From positions 1 through 64,000 of the forward strand of contig CAKZJW010000035.1 in assembly GCA_937120495.1 (NCBI GenBank): DNA of 64,000 bases. Reading direction: 5' to 3'. The stretch is from an uncultured Oligoflexia bacterium (GTDB taxonomy: Bacteria; Bdellovibrionota; Bacteriovoracia; Bacteriovoracales; Bacteriovoracaceae). Numbering within the stretch: position 1 is the first letter of the stretch; every line of letters begins with the position of its first letter. The notes below the pieces were generated by a model that did not search any database, was not told where the DNA came from, and was given only the letters and a program-made list of their open reading frames with translations. Of the stretch, positions 25,410 to 36,626 are shown piece after piece. The translations under genes were made by a program, and so were the position numbers.

Positions 25410-27983
25410 TTATTCTGCTTTTTCATCAACAGAAAAATTATCCATTTGATGAAAATTCATATATTTGTAAATCTTGTCCGCACCCTTTTCAAGAATTGGT
25501 CTTGCGATTTCCATGTACTCCTCAACTGTAGGTAATTTCCCTTTCATAGCACATACGGCTGCAAGCTCTGCTGAGCCTAGATAAACTTGAGCGCCTTTAC
25601 CCATACGATTATTAAAGTTACGAGTAGAAGTAGAGAATACATTTGTATTATCTTTTACTCTTGCTTGGTTACCCATACATAGTGAACAACCTGGCATCTC
25701 TGTTCTTGCTCCAGCTGCTGCAAATTTTGCATAATAACCTTCGCGAGCTAGCTGATCGGCATCCATCTTTGAAGGTGGAACAACCCATAATCTTGGAGCT
25801 GATTGACCAGCGCCATCTAAAACTTCACCTAGTGCTCTAAAGTGACCAATATTTGTCATACAACTTCCAACAAATACTTCATGTATTTCATTTCCAGCAA
25901 CGGCACTTAAAAGTTTTACATCATCTGGATCATTTGGACAGGCTACGATTGGCTCTTTGTATTCATCAAGGTTGATCTCAATAACGGCCGCGTATTCAGC
26001 ATTTTTATCCGCTTCAAGAAGAGTTTCTTCTTTCATCCACTTTTTTACATCATTAATTCTATTTTTAAGAGTCTGAGCATCACCAAATCCATTTTCAATC
26101 ATCGACTCCATAAGAGTGATATTTGATAGAAGGTATTCATCAAGCATTGCACGATCAAGTTTATATGTTGAAGCGGCAGCACTTCTTTCTGCTGAAGCAT
26201 CTGTTAATTCAAAAACTTGCTCTAGTGTTAATCCTTCAATTCCTTCCATCTCTAGAATACGACCTGCAAAAATATTTTTCTTATTTTTCTTCTCAACAGT
26301 CATTAGACCCTGTTGAATTGCTGCATATGGAATCATATTTACAGCATCGCGAAGAGTGATACCTGGCTGAAGTTTACCTGAGAATTTTACAAGTACAGAC
26401 TCTGGCATATCAAGAGGCATAATCCCTAAAGCAGCTGCGAAGGCCACAAGTCCAGACCCCGCAGGAAAAGAAATTCCCATTGGATATCTTGTATGTGAAT
26501 CACCACCTGTTCCAACTGTATCTGGAACTAGCATTCTATTTAGCCATGTATGGATAACCCCATCACCTGGACGAAGAGCAACACCACCACGGTTTCTAAT
26601 ATAGTCTGGTAGAGTTGCATGAGTTGTTACATCAGTTGGTTTTGGATAAGCAGCTGTGTGACAAAATGATTGAAATACAAAGTCAGAGTTAAATTTCAAA
26701 CAAGCAAGCTCAGTCATCTCACTGGCAGTCATAGGTCCAGTTGTATCTTGAGACCCAACTGTCGTCATCTTTGGAAGACAAGCTGTACCTGGAAGAATTC
26801 CATCAACTCCACAGGCACGTCCAACCATTTTTTGAGCAAGTGTAAACCCTTGACCTTCTTTTGGTGTAACGATTCTTGGACTTGCAAAAATTCCAGACTC
26901 TTCAATTGAAGACATCGAAAGAACTTCTCTGGCTTTTGTTGTAAGCATCTTTCCAATAATTAGTGGAACACGTCCACCGGCTCTATATTCATCTAAGATT
27001 GTAGGAGGGTTTAAGTCATAGCTTGATAACTCTTCACCTTTATCATTTAATATTTTTCCCTCTAGAGGACGAACTTCAATAACCATTCCTGTTTCAAGAT
27101 TTTCTACATTTGTTTGAATTGGAAGGGCACCAGAGTCTTCTGCAGTGTTAAAAAAGATTGGAGCAATTGTGCCACCAATTATGACACCACCACGTCTTTT
27201 ATTTGGAACAAAAGGTATATCTTCACCAATATGCCAAATTAGAGAGTTACATGCAGATTTTCTAGAAGAACCAGTTCCAACAACATCACCAACAAAAGTA
27301 ACAGGAAGCTTAAATTTTTCTTTTAGATCAGAAATTTCTTTTGGACCATTTGGAAAAACAGATCCACCCATAACATTTCCGTGAAGAGGAATATCATCTC
27401 TTGTAAATGCAAATGGAGCCGGAGAGAAGTCATCTGTATTGATTTCGCCACCAACTTTATAGATAACAGTCTTAATGCTTTCTGGTACTTTTTCTTTGTT
27501 TGTAAACCACTGAGCATTTGCCCAAGATTCAATTATGTCTTTTGCAATAGCATTTCCTGAATCAGAAAGTTTTTTGATATCATCAAAAATATTTACTGAA
27601 AGAACCATGTCTTTTAATTCTTTTGCAGCTAGAGCTCCAAGTTTTTCATCACCACTTGCAACTGTATCAACAAGACCTTGAAGGTTATAACCGCCAATCA
27701 TTGTTCCAAGAATTTCAATTGCATTTTCTTTTGAGATTAGTGAACAAGTAAAAGTACCTTTGATAATTCCAGCAAGAAAACCAGCTTTAACTTGTGCCGC
27801 AGGATCTACTCCTGGGTTAATTCTATCTTTTAATAATGTTAAAAGTTCTTCAGATCTTTTATGACCATCTTGAAGGAGCTTTACTACTTCTTCTGTTTGA
27901 TCTTTTGTTAGAGCTAGAGGAGGGATACCCTCTTCTTTTCTCTTCTCAACGTGCGCTTCATAGTCTTTAAAAAAATCTGACAT
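25410..27983 (-). CDS. acnB: Aconitate hydratase B (bifunctional aconitase)
   Basis: Full-length AcnB of 857 residues. The N-terminal HEAT-like domain (about 1-160) and swivel domain precede the catalytic domains. Iron-sulphur ligands are visible as GSCMTNIGH near residue 703 and [10 protein letters not shown] near 763-772. The enzyme interconverts citrate and isocitrate in the TCA cycle, and AcnB types also use 2-methylcitrate derivatives and bind mRNA as apo-protein. It is monocistronic on the minus strand; a TATAAT-like -10 lies at 28035-28040 (minus), and AAGGA precedes the ATG. Confidence 0.97.
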   Translation of the reverse strand: MSDFFKDYEAHVEKRKEEGIPPLALTKDQTEEVVKLLQDGHKRSEELLTLLKDRINPGVDPAAQVKAGFLAGIIKGTFTCSLISKENAIEILGTMIGGYNLQGLVDTVASGDEKLGALAAKELKDMVLSVNIFDDIKKLSDSGNAIAKDIIESWANAQWFTNKEKVPESIKTVIYKVGGEINTDDFSPAPFAFTRDDIPLHGNVMGGSVFPNGPKEISDLKEKFKLPVTFVGDVVGTGSSRKSACNSLIWHIGEDIPFVPNKRRGGVIIGGTIAPIFFNTAEDSGALPIQTNVENLETGMVIEVRPLEGKILNDKGEELSSYDLNPPTILDEYRAGGRVPLIIGKMLTTKAREVLSMSSIEESGIFASPRIVTPKEGQGFTLAQKMVGRACGVDGILPGTACLPKMTTVGSQDTTGPMTASEMTELACLKFNSDFVFQSFCHTAAYPKPTDVTTHATLPDYIRNRGGVALRPGDGVIHTWLNRMLVPDTVGTGGDSHTRYPMGISFPAGSGLVAFAAALGIMPLDMPESVLVKFSGKLQPGITLRDAVNMIPYAAIQQGLMTVEKKNKKNIFAGRILEMEGIEGLTLEQVFELTDASAERSAAASTYKLDRAMLDEYLLSNITLMESMIENGFGDAQTLKNRINDVKKWMKEETLLEADKNAEYAAVIEINLDEYKEPIVACPNDPDDVKLLSAVAGNEIHEVFVGSCMTNIGHFRALGEVLDGAGQSAPRLWVVPPSKMDADQLAREGYYAKFAAAGARTEMPGCSLCMGNQARVKDNTNVFSTSTRNFNNRMGKGAQVYLGSAELAAVCAMKGKLPTVEEYMEIARPILEKGADKIYKYMNFHQMDNFSVDEKAE

Positions 27984-28067
27984 AACATTCCTTTTTACTC
28001 AAGTTTTTATTAAATTTAATAACAAATCTGGGTAATTATATAGGAAAAATCATAATTAATAAACTTA

Positions 28068-28793
28068 ATGCTGTATTGTGTCGACAAGAAAGTTGTGAAT
28101 AATCAAAAGAAGTTTATCCTTTTTTCACTTTCCCTGGTTCTTCTGACTTTATTAGTCAGAGGTGTGGGCTTTGATTCCTATGAAATGGTTCGTAAAACGA
28201 ATATCAGTTTAAAAAAAGAAAAACTCAAATTAAGAGTACCGGCATCAATAAAAAAACAAATCATCAAAAGAATTCTTAGATCAAAGCCAGTTGTAAATTA
28301 TAAAAATGAACAAAGAATGCTAGATCGGAAAATTCCTGACCACGCCAAGATGATGAGATTAAAAGATGGTGTAAGTACCACTGGCATAGACCCTGACGGG
28401 ATTTATGGTATGTCTAATGAGCACCTCGCAATTAAAGCGACAGCTGAAAATAAAAAAAAGTATCCCGACCATATTGAAAAACTAGGTTATATCATCGTAA
28501 GAGATATGGATTTAGTTGAAGAAAGTAAAAGAGTAAGTGTAAATATCAATACTGGTACTTACGGAATAATAACTGGGGTATTAAAAATAAAGTACAAAGA
28601 CGGAAGTGATTATAGATCATTACTTGATAGCTATGAATATGAAGTTTCTAATTCATACGAGCATATTAACCGAGTACATTTTCAATTTAGCGATGCTGAA
28701 ATCGCTGTCAAAAATAGATCAATCTTGGAGAGTAATCCAAATGTTGTAAAGGTTGATCTTGAGATACTTGAGTATTCTCGTCACGGAAGATAG
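28068..28793 (+). CDS. Hypothetical protein with N-terminal membrane anchor
   Basis: The 241-residue product has one hydrophobic segment near the N-terminus (about residues 17-33) and a basic, otherwise soluble remainder. Most of the chain is likely periplasmic or exported. I recognise no family or catalytic motif. The ATG at 28068 lacks a strong ribosome-binding site; GTG at 28095 after AAGAAAG is an alternative that still includes the hydrophobic segment. It is divergent from acnB and 72 bp ahead of the subtilase. Confidence 0.6.
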   Translation: MLYCVDKKVVNNQKKFILFSLSLVLLTLLVRGVGFDSYEMVRKTNISLKKEKLKLRVPASIKKQIIKRILRSKPVVNYKNEQRMLDRKIPDHAKMMRLKDGVSTTGIDPDGIYGMSNEHLAIKATAENKKKYPDHIEKLGYIIVRDMDLVEESKRVSVNINTGTYGIITGVLKIKYKDGSDYRSLLDSYEYEVSNSYEHINRVHFQFSDAEIAVKNRSILESNPNVVKVDLEILEYSRHGR

Positions 28794-28865
28794 TTTTTTC
28801 GTTTTCATTGAGTTTTAAATTAAGATTTACTTAAGTTACATAGGTAAAATGACGTTAAATAACTA

Positions 28866-30866
28866 ATGAAAACAATGTTATTGATGACATTTTTAGCTCT
28901 TATAATGAGCTCGTGCGTTCAAGAGGAATCGACTTCTAATAAGCTATCTAGTAGCGAGAAAAATCCTGATGTGTACACACCAAGAGATGCAATAACTTAT
29001 CAAGCAGACTTTGTTATTACACCTTACATTGCGGCTTCATACCCAGACGCTTCAGATGTAATTAATTCGGCTTTCCCACCTAATCCAAGATTCATTAAAC
29101 TTGCTGGGCCAAATTGGCTTGTTGTTAATAATTTAACGGGTGAGTTTGAAATTCAATCACTAACAAATCAACCTCCAAGCTCATTTCAAATACAAGTTTA
29201 TGAAAATGGAAATCCAACAAATAAAATTGATTCAAGTGTCTTAACTATCGCTCTCAATGGAGATCCGCTAAGAGCACAACAGTGGCATATTGAAAATGAT
29301 GGAACAATGAAAGCTTATTCACTTCGTTCTGGAAGTTTTGGAATAGATTTAAATTTATCTGAAGTTTATAAAGCTGGGTTTACTGGCGATGGAGTAAGGA
29401 TCGCTATTAGTGATAGTGGTGCAGAAATTAATCACGATGACTTTGTAGGAAATATTTTAAATGGAGTTCACAAAGACTATACATTAAGTCCTCCGTATCT
29501 AGGAACACCAACACCAACAAGTGCCCACGGTACAGCTGTTGGTGGGATCATTGGAGCAAGAGGGTGGAATAATAAAGGCGGAACGGGAGTTGCTCCTTTT
29601 GCTAGTCTTGGATTCTTTCAATTTTTATCCTCTTCTCAAAGTACAGGAGTTTTAATTGATCAAGCTTCTGGTAATTTTAAAATATTTAATTACTCATATG
29701 GGGACACTTTATTATTTGATGCTCAATCAGACCAAGGTTATGTTGATCACCTAAGACATGAGACACAAGTGAATAATAAATTTTTTATAAAAGCCGCAGG
29801 AAACGAATTCTCTTTAGCTGAAGGATCTCTGTGTGCTCCTCATAATGCGAACTCACCACTTGAAAATGAAAGTCCGTTTCAAATAGTTGTTGGAGCACTT
29901 GATGCAAATGGTGAAAAAGCTGTTTATTCAAACGCCGGAAGTAATATATGGATCTCAGCTCTTGGTGGTGATTATGGATCAACTGATCCTGCTATTGTGA
30001 CAACAGATCTTCCAACTTGTTTTAAAGGCTATTCAAAAGCAAGTAATGTTCTTCCAAATGAGTTTGAATATGGGCATCCAGCTAATCCATATTGTGACTA
30101 CACAAGTACTATGAATGGAACAAGCGCCGCGACACCTATGATTAGTGGTGTAATCGCCCTGATCCTTGAGGCAAATCCAACATTATCTAATAGAGATGTA
30201 AAACATATACTTGCCATGACTGCACAAAAAAATGATCCAAACCATGATAGCGTTTTTGGTGTGAGACATCCAAGCAGGGCATTTGTTTCTTGTACAGATC
30301 TTAACCTTACTAATCATGACTATGAATTAGGTTGGGTAGAGAACGATGCAGATATTTATTTTAATAACTTCTATGGATTCGGACTTGCAGACGCAAAAGC
30401 TGCAGTTAGCTTGGCGCAGGACTTTAACCAACCAGCTCTTGATCCACTTCAATGGCTTCCTCTTCCAGCACTTGTAGAGACGAACCCTAATTTTAATATT
30501 GGAGCGTATGATTCTGATCCAATTAGTTTAGGCATTCCGGATAATAGCGCGCTAGGAATTTCTGATACGATATCTATTGCAGCGAATATGAAAGTTGAAA
30601 GCATTGTTGTAAGGGTTCAAGCGACGCACTCTAAAAGTGGACAACTTGGTGTTGAACTTACAAGTCCAGCAGGGACAAAAAGTATTCTTATGAATATTAA
30701 TAATAGTTTTATTTTAGATAGTGATCAGAATTTAAATATAGACCTTGCATCTCATGCTTTTTATGGAGAAGATGCTGCTGGAGATTGGACCTTAAAATTG
30801 ATTGATGGTCGCAGCGGAAATACAGGGATATTTACTCGTTGGAAAATTAATATTTTAGGACACTAA
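28866..30866 (+). CDS. Subtilisin-like serine protease lipoprotein with P domain
   Basis: The 666-residue protein starts with a lipoprotein signal (MKTMLLMTFLALIMSSC), placing it in the envelope. A cadherin-like or pro-region (about 30-130) precedes an S8 peptidase domain. The catalytic Asp is in ISDSGAEINHDDF (about 182), the His in SAHGTAVGGIIGARG (about 221), and the Ser in NGTSAATPMISGV (about 420). The oxyanion Asn is in KAAGNE near 314. Residues about 535-666 form a proprotein-convertase P domain. This resembles Kex2-like bacterial proteases. It could digest prey or external proteins. Confidence 0.93.
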   Translation: MKTMLLMTFLALIMSSCVQEESTSNKLSSSEKNPDVYTPRDAITYQADFVITPYIAASYPDASDVINSAFPPNPRFIKLAGPNWLVVNNLTGEFEIQSLTNQPPSSFQIQVYENGNPTNKIDSSVLTIALNGDPLRAQQWHIENDGTMKAYSLRSGSFGIDLNLSEVYKAGFTGDGVRIAISDSGAEINHDDFVGNILNGVHKDYTLSPPYLGTPTPTSAHGTAVGGIIGARGWNNKGGTGVAPFASLGFFQFLSSSQSTGVLIDQASGNFKIFNYSYGDTLLFDAQSDQGYVDHLRHETQVNNKFFIKAAGNEFSLAEGSLCAPHNANSPLENESPFQIVVGALDANGEKAVYSNAGSNIWISALGGDYGSTDPAIVTTDLPTCFKGYSKASNVLPNEFEYGHPANPYCDYTSTMNGTSAATPMISGVIALILEANPTLSNRDVKHILAMTAQKNDPNHDSVFGVRHPSRAFVSCTDLNLTNHDYELGWVENDADIYFNNFYGFGLADAKAAVSLAQDFNQPALDPLQWLPLPALVETNPNFNIGAYDSDPISLGIPDNSALGISDTISIAANMKVESIVVRVQATHSKSGQLGVELTSPAGTKSILMNINNSFILDSDQNLNIDLASHAFYGEDAAGDWTLKLIDGRSGNTGIFTRWKINILGH

Positions 30867-30884
30867 GTTAAAAGGAATATTCTT

Positions 30885-31766
30885 TTGAGTAAAGAAGTTA
30901 AAAGTTCGATCTATACTGTCCTTGTTATTATTCAAGTTCTTTTTGGAATCAATTTCGCAACATCAAAAATTATTGTAGGTAAGCTAGACCCTTTTGTTTG
31001 GTCTAATATTCGATTCTTTATTGCGGGTATTATAATGCTCAGCTTTTGTTTAATCTTGAAAAGGCCACATCCCAAACTAACAAGGGAGTTTGTTTTGCCT
31101 TTATTCCCTTTAAGTCTTGTGGGAATGGCTCTAGGGCAAGGGCTCTTTTTGTTTGGCCTACAAAAAACCTCCTCAATAAATACAGCTATACTAACTTCTA
31201 CAATTCCACTTGTGACAATGGTATTAGTCGTTATAAGAGGTCAGGAAAAATTAACAAGAAATAAGCTTATCGGTTTTATCGTAGCCTTTTTGGGAGTGAT
31301 CTTTCTAAGAGATATTGAAAATGTAAGCTTTGAAAGCTCAACCTTTGTTGGAGATGGATTAGTTTTTCTTGGAGCTGTTTGCTTTGGATTGTATCTGAGT
31401 TTTGGTAAGAAGTTCTTAATGTCTTTTGATAATATGTGGGTGACGACCTATATGTTTTTGATTTCTGCGTTTTTGATGTTTATTTATAATATTCCAAGGT
31501 TAGAACTTTTTTTTATACCTATTGATGCTGAATTAAATTTTTACCTTTGTAGTGCTTATACAATTATTGGAGCAACACTTTTGACATATTTTTTAAATAA
31601 CTGGGCATTAAAAAGAGCGCCAAGTGGTAATGTTGCCTTATTTATATATTTACAGCCTGTACTTGCTGCTGTGATTGGATATTTTTTCTTGGATGAAGTT
31701 ATAACAATTCGAATGGCGGTTTGTAGTTTATTTATTATTGCAGGAATGTTTATTTCTTTAAAATGA
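30885..31766 (+). CDS. EamA/DMT family transporter
   Basis: The 293-residue protein has about ten hydrophobic helices in two EamA repeats (residues about 10-140 and 155-293), as expected for drug/metabolite exporters. The start codon is TTG at 30885, with AAAGGAATA just upstream. The substrate is not determinable; amino acids or metabolites are common for this family. It follows the subtilase by 18 bp and may be in the same transcript. The 3' end overlaps the convergent poly-lysine protein gene by nine bases. Confidence 0.9.
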   Translation: MSKEVKSSIYTVLVIIQVLFGINFATSKIIVGKLDPFVWSNIRFFIAGIIMLSFCLILKRPHPKLTREFVLPLFPLSLVGMALGQGLFLFGLQKTSSINTAILTSTIPLVTMVLVVIRGQEKLTRNKLIGFIVAFLGVIFLRDIENVSFESSTFVGDGLVFLGAVCFGLYLSFGKKFLMSFDNMWVTTYMFLISAFLMFIYNIPRLELFFIPIDAELNFYLCSAYTIIGATLLTYFLNNWALKRAPSGNVALFIYLQPVLAAVIGYFFLDEVITIRMAVCSLFIIAGMFISLK

Positions 31767-33716
31767 AAAAGCTGGTTTTCTTTTTTTCTTTTTCTTATCT
31801 ATATTAAACTTCATGCTTCCACCAAAGAAAGTTTGAGATGCATTGATATCTCGACTAATAATCGCTCCAGCTTCAACATTTTTTAATTTAACACCGTAAC
31901 CTGCACTGATCTGTTCATTGATTCCTAGGAGGTTTAATCCCTCCTGTGGCTTGGTATAATTTACTGTAATTATCTGTGCATTATCTGAACTTCTAGAGTT
32001 TATTTGATAATCTAGATTAGCTTGCATAAAACTTCCAACTTGTGTCCCCGTATGACTTAAAGCGAGGCTTGTAGCGTTTTTACCAATCTGCTTTTCTAGT
32101 TTCGCTTGTAGCTGATATGAGTTGTTCGTAAGTCTTAGGTTTCCTGGATAGCTTTTGATTTCACCCCATTCTCTTTCTTCATTTAGCCCTATGGCATGAC
32201 TCATCTTTGCATTTGCAGAGATTCTTGTTTTATTATCAATTTTAAACGTCGAACTAAGGCCAAGTCGCGTCTCTATATTGGCATCGCCTGTAGAGCCAAA
32301 CTCAGTGTTTGCGTAATCAGCATTGATATTATAGCCAATATTAGCTTTTACAATAACCTTGTCGCTACTTATAAGTGGGATATGATTATTTTTAAAATAA
32401 TTGAATCGAACATAATAGTATTTTTGACTTGAGCTTGCATTGTTTATTGAGCTAGTGGAAAGAGATGTATTAGATTCACTTCCAAGTTTTTTAGTGTCTT
32501 TAAGATTTCCAAATTCATCTAAGTTTTTACTTCTTTTATTATAAGCGAGTAATGTAAAAATTTGAGAATCCTTTGCATTTGGGTTTTGAAGTCTGCCGTG
32601 AACAAACTTTACACCTTTTTCAATATCAATGGTTTTTGTTTTTCCATTTTTTTCAATAATCTTTTTAGTCTTACTTTTAAAATCAATTTGTGCCGTTACG
32701 CCTTTAGTCTGAGAGGGAATAGAGCTTTGTTGACTTTTATCTAGATGGATATCATTTAAAAATCTACCAAGGGGTGTCGGGAGAGTTGCAATATGTTTAG
32801 ATTGTCCATCAGAGCCTTTGTCGCTATTTTTAAATATCCTTAAATTAGCACCAAAGTTATTAAATGATCCCTGGTCTCTAATTAGAAGAGAGTCTGAACC
32901 TTCAATATTGTCTACTTTGTTCGCAGTGTCGTAGTTTATGATAAACGCACTATCTGGATTTTCTTTATCAACAGCGAATGCATAGACATGTTGATTGTCT
33001 CCGGTCATATAGCTTGCAGTGTAAAAATCATATTTATCTGCTCTTGATGATTCGCCTAGTAAGGTCGTCGCAAAGTGTATGTCGCCACAAATACCACCAA
33101 GATCATTATCTTGAAGCATGCTAAATAGACTATCTGCTTGTTGATGATCAGAATCTAAACTCGCTTTTTTTCGATTGTATGGAATTCTTTTTGTCATTTG
33201 TGACAGATAACTTATGTACTCTTCTTCACTCATCTCTTTCGTTTGTCTTTTTACTAGCTCGGCTAATTGTTCTTTATTATCTACTTGCTTTAGTTCATTA
33301 TACATTTGATTGTATTCATGTGTGCTTTGCGTGGGTTGAAGTGTTTTGTACTTATCTGAAGTCTCATCAGCATTTACCTCAACAGAGCTTATTATAGTCC
33401 AGCCCTTTTTAATTTTTGTTTTTTTCTTTTTCTTTTTCTTTTTCTTTTTTTTAGGGTCAGTTGGATCAGTTTTACATGAATAGTTTAAATTAGAGCTCTC
33501 TAGTGCTGAATCAACTTGTAAGCGCAATTTAGAGTTTTCTTTTACAAGCCTAAGTGTATCGTTTGATAGATAGTTATTTTGTATCTCTTTTTGAGATTCA
33601 TCAAAAATAATCTCATCATTAATACTGGGAATACTTTCAGAGAGCCTAATTAAACCTGAGCTTGCAAAAAGATTTGTGTGAATGAATAGAACAATAAATA
33701 TATAGCTTATTCTCAT
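31758..33716 (-). CDS. Secreted protein with poly-lysine tract and probable beta-barrel
   Basis: The 652-residue product has a signal peptide (MRISYIFIVLFIHTNLFASS). Around residues 85-110 an unusual run of eleven consecutive lysines follows PTDP, encoded by a purine repeat. Residues about 130-240 are helical and include CGDIHFATTLLGE. The C-terminal 250 residues alternate in beta-barrel fashion. A second lysine/arginine cluster and the terminal PAFSF give an aromatic last residue typical of outer-membrane proteins. The family is unknown to me. It overlaps the convergent EamA gene and is divergent from a lipoprotein gene. Confidence 0.65.
   Translation of the reverse strand: MRISYIFIVLFIHTNLFASSGLIRLSESIPSINDEIIFDESQKEIQNNYLSNDTLRLVKENSKLRLQVDSALESSNLNYSCKTDPTDPKKKKKKKKKKKTKIKKGWTIISSVEVNADETSDKYKTLQPTQSTHEYNQMYNELKQVDNKEQLAELVKRQTKEMSEEEYISYLSQMTKRIPYNRKKASLDSDHQQADSLFSMLQDNDLGGICGDIHFATTLLGESSRADKYDFYTASYMTGDNQHVYAFAVDKENPDSAFIINYDTANKVDNIEGSDSLLIRDQGSFNNFGANLRIFKNSDKGSDGQSKHIATLPTPLGRFLNDIHLDKSQQSSIPSQTKGVTAQIDFKSKTKKIIEKNGKTKTIDIEKGVKFVHGRLQNPNAKDSQIFTLLAYNKRSKNLDEFGNLKDTKKLGSESNTSLSTSSINNASSSQKYYYVRFNYFKNNHIPLISSDKVIVKANIGYNINADYANTEFGSTGDANIETRLGLSSTFKIDNKTRISANAKMSHAIGLNEEREWGEIKSYPGNLRLTNNSYQLQAKLEKQIGKNATSLALSHTGTQVGSFMQANLDYQINSRSSDNAQIITVNYTKPQEGLNLLGINEQISAGYGVKLKNVEAGAIISRDINASQTFFGGSMKFNIDKKKKKRKPAFSF
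33419..33453 (+). repeat. Hexanucleotide microsatellite encoding poly-lysine
   Basis: The + strand carries consecutive TTTTTC units followed by a longer T run. On the coding (minus) strand this reads as AAA/AAG lysine codons. One unit is six bases, so slippage would change the protein by two lysines without a frameshift, whereas slippage in the T run would shift the frame. Confidence 0.8.
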
Positions 33717-33829
33717 AGTGTACTTGTCGGTTATTATTCCATAAACCTTTACCTACAGCATTTCGGGGACTTAACACATGTTAAAGATATATCGTACTTT
33801 TATCTTCATAATAAATTCAGGAGTTTAGA

Positions 33830-34729
33830 ATGAAAATAATTTTATATATTTTGATATTATCTACGGTGGCTTGTACTGAGAAGAATAAAACTTCTGAGGT
33901 TATTGGTATTGAAGTACCAGGTCAAGGTGATGGGCGAGATCGTAAACCTGAACAAAAACCAGAAGGCGAAAGACCTGCTTGTTCTGATATATGTTTTAAT
34001 GACTATAGAGCACTCAAAGGTAATGATTCAGAATACAACTTTTTAAACTTTATGAATTTTGGCCATAGAGGAGTTGGAAAATGTAGAGGACATGCAATTG
34101 TTGGGCAAAAGCTAAGTGAGCTTGCTTCTTTTTCTGGAACTCATCAGTGCAACAAAGATTATCCATCTGCTGATTGCCAAAGAATTATCACTCAAGGAAT
34201 AAGACGAGTGATGGAGTTTAAGACACATAAATTTAGAGGCTTTAAAAACTTATATGACTTTTCAAGCAATAGATTTGTGAAAGAAAAACTAAAGTCTTAT
34301 ATCCGAGGAATTTCTCACCGCTATAAAGCCACACAGGCAAAGCTTAGAGATACAAGTTTTGATACTACTAATGAAGCCATATTCTATGAATTAAAAATGA
34401 GAGTCAAAGAAAGACAGCAACCTTATATCGGTATCAAAGGCGATACAGTTGGTAATCACGCAGTTATAGCTTATGATTTAGGCTATAAAGGTGTTGGAGA
34501 GGTTCTTTGTATTAGAGATTCAAATATTATTCTGAATGAAGGTGAGCACTGTCAAAATTATATCTTCAAAGATGGGTATAAAATTAAGTATTCAAGAGTA
34601 AATAAACCTATTGCTAATCTTTTTGTGTTTATGTTGATGAGTGATGAGGACAAGAGAGTATCTCGATATATAGATTCTAGATATTCAAGATGTGTGACTA
34701 AGGCCCAGGTTGCAGGTCTTTGTAAGTAA
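33830..34729 (+). CDS. Lipoprotein, function unknown
   Basis: The 299-residue product begins MKIILYILILSTVAC, a short lipoprotein signal, followed by a Gly/Pro/Glu-rich linker (about residues 29-50). The folded part has several cysteines (CSDICF, CRGHA, HQCNKDYPSADC, VLCIRD, EHCQNY, SRCVT, LCK), suggesting disulphides, and the motif GNHAVIAYDLGYKG near 210-223. That last segment, with CRGHA near 89, faintly recalls cysteine-protease or transglutaminase-like Cys...His arrangements, but this is not firm. CAGGAGTT precedes the ATG. It is monocistronic. Confidence 0.68.
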   Translation: MKIILYILILSTVACTEKNKTSEVIGIEVPGQGDGRDRKPEQKPEGERPACSDICFNDYRALKGNDSEYNFLNFMNFGHRGVGKCRGHAIVGQKLSELASFSGTHQCNKDYPSADCQRIITQGIRRVMEFKTHKFRGFKNLYDFSSNRFVKEKLKSYIRGISHRYKATQAKLRDTSFDTTNEAIFYELKMRVKERQQPYIGIKGDTVGNHAVIAYDLGYKGVGEVLCIRDSNIILNEGEHCQNYIFKDGYKIKYSRVNKPIANLFVFMLMSDEDKRVSRYIDSRYSRCVTKAQVAGLCK

Positions 34730-34739
34730 TCTCGATAAT

Positions 34740-35348
34740 TTAATTATTTTTTTTATCAAATACATTAAAAGGTTCATACGGATGAATTCTTTTATATGCA
34801 CCCTTCATTTCGATATGGGCTTTAATATTCTCTAAGTTATATTTAAAAATTCTAATAGTTTCATTAGCAATAGGAATTAAATCGATTAAAAGATTAAGGA
34901 TTAGTGGGCCATCGTACTTTGAAGCAAAAGTTAGTTGTGTTTTATTTTTTGTTATTTTTTTATATCTTTGATGAACTCGAAACTGTGCCAGATGTTCATT
35001 CCTGAGATTTGTACCTTTTAGGTTATAAGTGCGTATTCTTCGATATTTTAAAGGAGTTACTTTCATAACTTCCTCATCCCAGCTCATGCCAGTCTCATCT
35101 ACTCGTCGAAAGCATCTTCTTTTAGATCCGACCATACCATCTTTAATACCTGGCAGTGGACTAATATGGGTAAAGTATACTGACCAATTACTTGCTTTAG
35201 TCGAATCACTTGCATATTGCCAAACTTCCTCAATAGGTTTGTTAATGACTACACTATAGCTTATCTCTGCTTTTTCTATGAGATATAGACTAGAGCCTAT
35301 TAAGGCGATTAAAATAGTAAGGAGGATTAATTTTTTCTTTTTTATCAT
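34740..35348 (-). CDS. SRPBCC (polyketide cyclase-like) protein with N-terminal anchor
   Basis: The 202-residue protein has a single N-terminal hydrophobic helix (about 5-23) followed by a START/SRPBCC-type domain. It begins with SYSVVINKPIEEVWQYASDS, a typical first strand and helix of this fold. Such domains bind hydrophobic ligands; the role here is unknown. It overlaps the secreted protein gene upstream by four bases (ATGA type on the minus strand), so the two are co-transcribed. The GMVGSKRRCFRRV segment lies at the usual cavity strand. Confidence 0.75.
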   Translation of the reverse strand: MIKKKKLILLTILIALIGSSLYLIEKAEISYSVVINKPIEEVWQYASDSTKASNWSVYFTHISPLPGIKDGMVGSKRRCFRRVDETGMSWDEEVMKVTPLKYRRIRTYNLKGTNLRNEHLAQFRVHQRYKKITKNKTQLTFASKYDGPLILNLLIDLIPIANETIRIFKYNLENIKAHIEMKGAYKRIHPYEPFNVFDKKNN

Positions 35349-35845
35349 AGATCTAATTTTCTTCTAGAACGGCAACTTTTCCTGATTTGTAAACCGGCTT
35401 TAATGATTCTAGGTTGAAGTTTTGCAGCTCCAATTATTTTGTAAATTTTCTTCTTCTCCTTTTTGTCTATCTCACAAAATCCAGCATCAACGTAACAAGA
35501 AACATGTGAACTAAAAGCTTTAACCCTTAACTCTTTACAGGATGTTTTCTCTGACGAGAATGAATCAATCTTTTTAATAAGACAGTTTTTTGTTTGTTGA
35601 ATCCATTTTTGTGTACTTAAAGAGAAGTATGTATCACTTCGCATCTCAAATCTTTGACAATACTTATGGCCAAAAGATTTTAAATATCCTTTTGATCCAC
35701 ATTTTTTTTGAGCTTCAATACATAAGTAATATTCACAATCGGTTTTGAGCTCTTTACATTTATCTACGTTAGCCTGTGCAAGTTTACTTTGAAATATACA
35801 AGTTGTTGCTATCAAGAATGTGAGTAGACTTAGTGGTTTTAACAT
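35345..35845 (-). CDS. Secreted cysteine-rich protein, function unknown
   Basis: I place the start at 35845, where AAAGGAAAAA precedes ATG and the product begins with a signal peptide (MLKPLSLLTFLIATTCIFQSKLAQA). The longer frame to 35920 lacks this. The 166-residue product has about a dozen cysteines and is likely periplasmic with disulphides. No family recognised. It is co-transcribed with the SRPBCC gene. Confidence 0.6.
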   Translation of the reverse strand: MLKPLSLLTFLIATTCIFQSKLAQANVDKCKELKTDCEYYLCIEAQKKCGSKGYLKSFGHKYCQRFEMRSDTYFSLSTQKWIQQTKNCLIKKIDSFSSEKTSCKELRVKAFSSHVSCYVDAGFCEIDKKEKKKIYKIIGAAKLQPRIIKAGLQIRKSCRSRRKLDL

Positions 35846-35959
35846 TTTTTCCTTTATGTGATGGATAAACTTACCCCTAATTAGTTTTTTGCTATAGCTC
35901 TTTGAAAGTATTACAGACAAGCTATCTTCCTGAAATTAGGCAGTTCGCTTCTAGTAGAC

Positions 35960-36506
<547 letters not shown>

Positions 36507-36548
36507 GATTCTCACAGCAAACATGATGATCACTGAGTAATATCTTTA

Positions 36549-36582
36549 TGTATTCGGTAGCTATTTTGTGCTTCCGAATACA
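36549..36582 (+). terminator. Hairpin between the CxxC gene and umuD
   Basis: TGTATTCGG (36549-36557) pairs with CCGAATACA (36574-36582), extended inward by AGC/GCT after one mismatch, around an 8-nt loop. A weak AAATTTT follows. It could end the upstream transcript or serve as an operator for the SOS-type genes downstream. Confidence 0.4.
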
Positions 36583-36598
36583 AATTTTGAAAAAAGAG

Positions 36599-36626
36599 TT
36601 GCGGAAAAGTTACGGATATGTATAAT
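36599..36626 (+). promoter_or_regulatory. Candidate umuDC promoter
   Basis: TTGCGG (36599-36604) and TATAAT (36621-36626) are separated by 16 bp. The -10 overlaps the annotated umuD ATG at 36618, so if this promoter is used translation would begin at ATG 36636, nearly leaderless. No LexA site of the Bdellovibrio type (TTAC-N3-GTAA) is seen. Confidence 0.4.
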
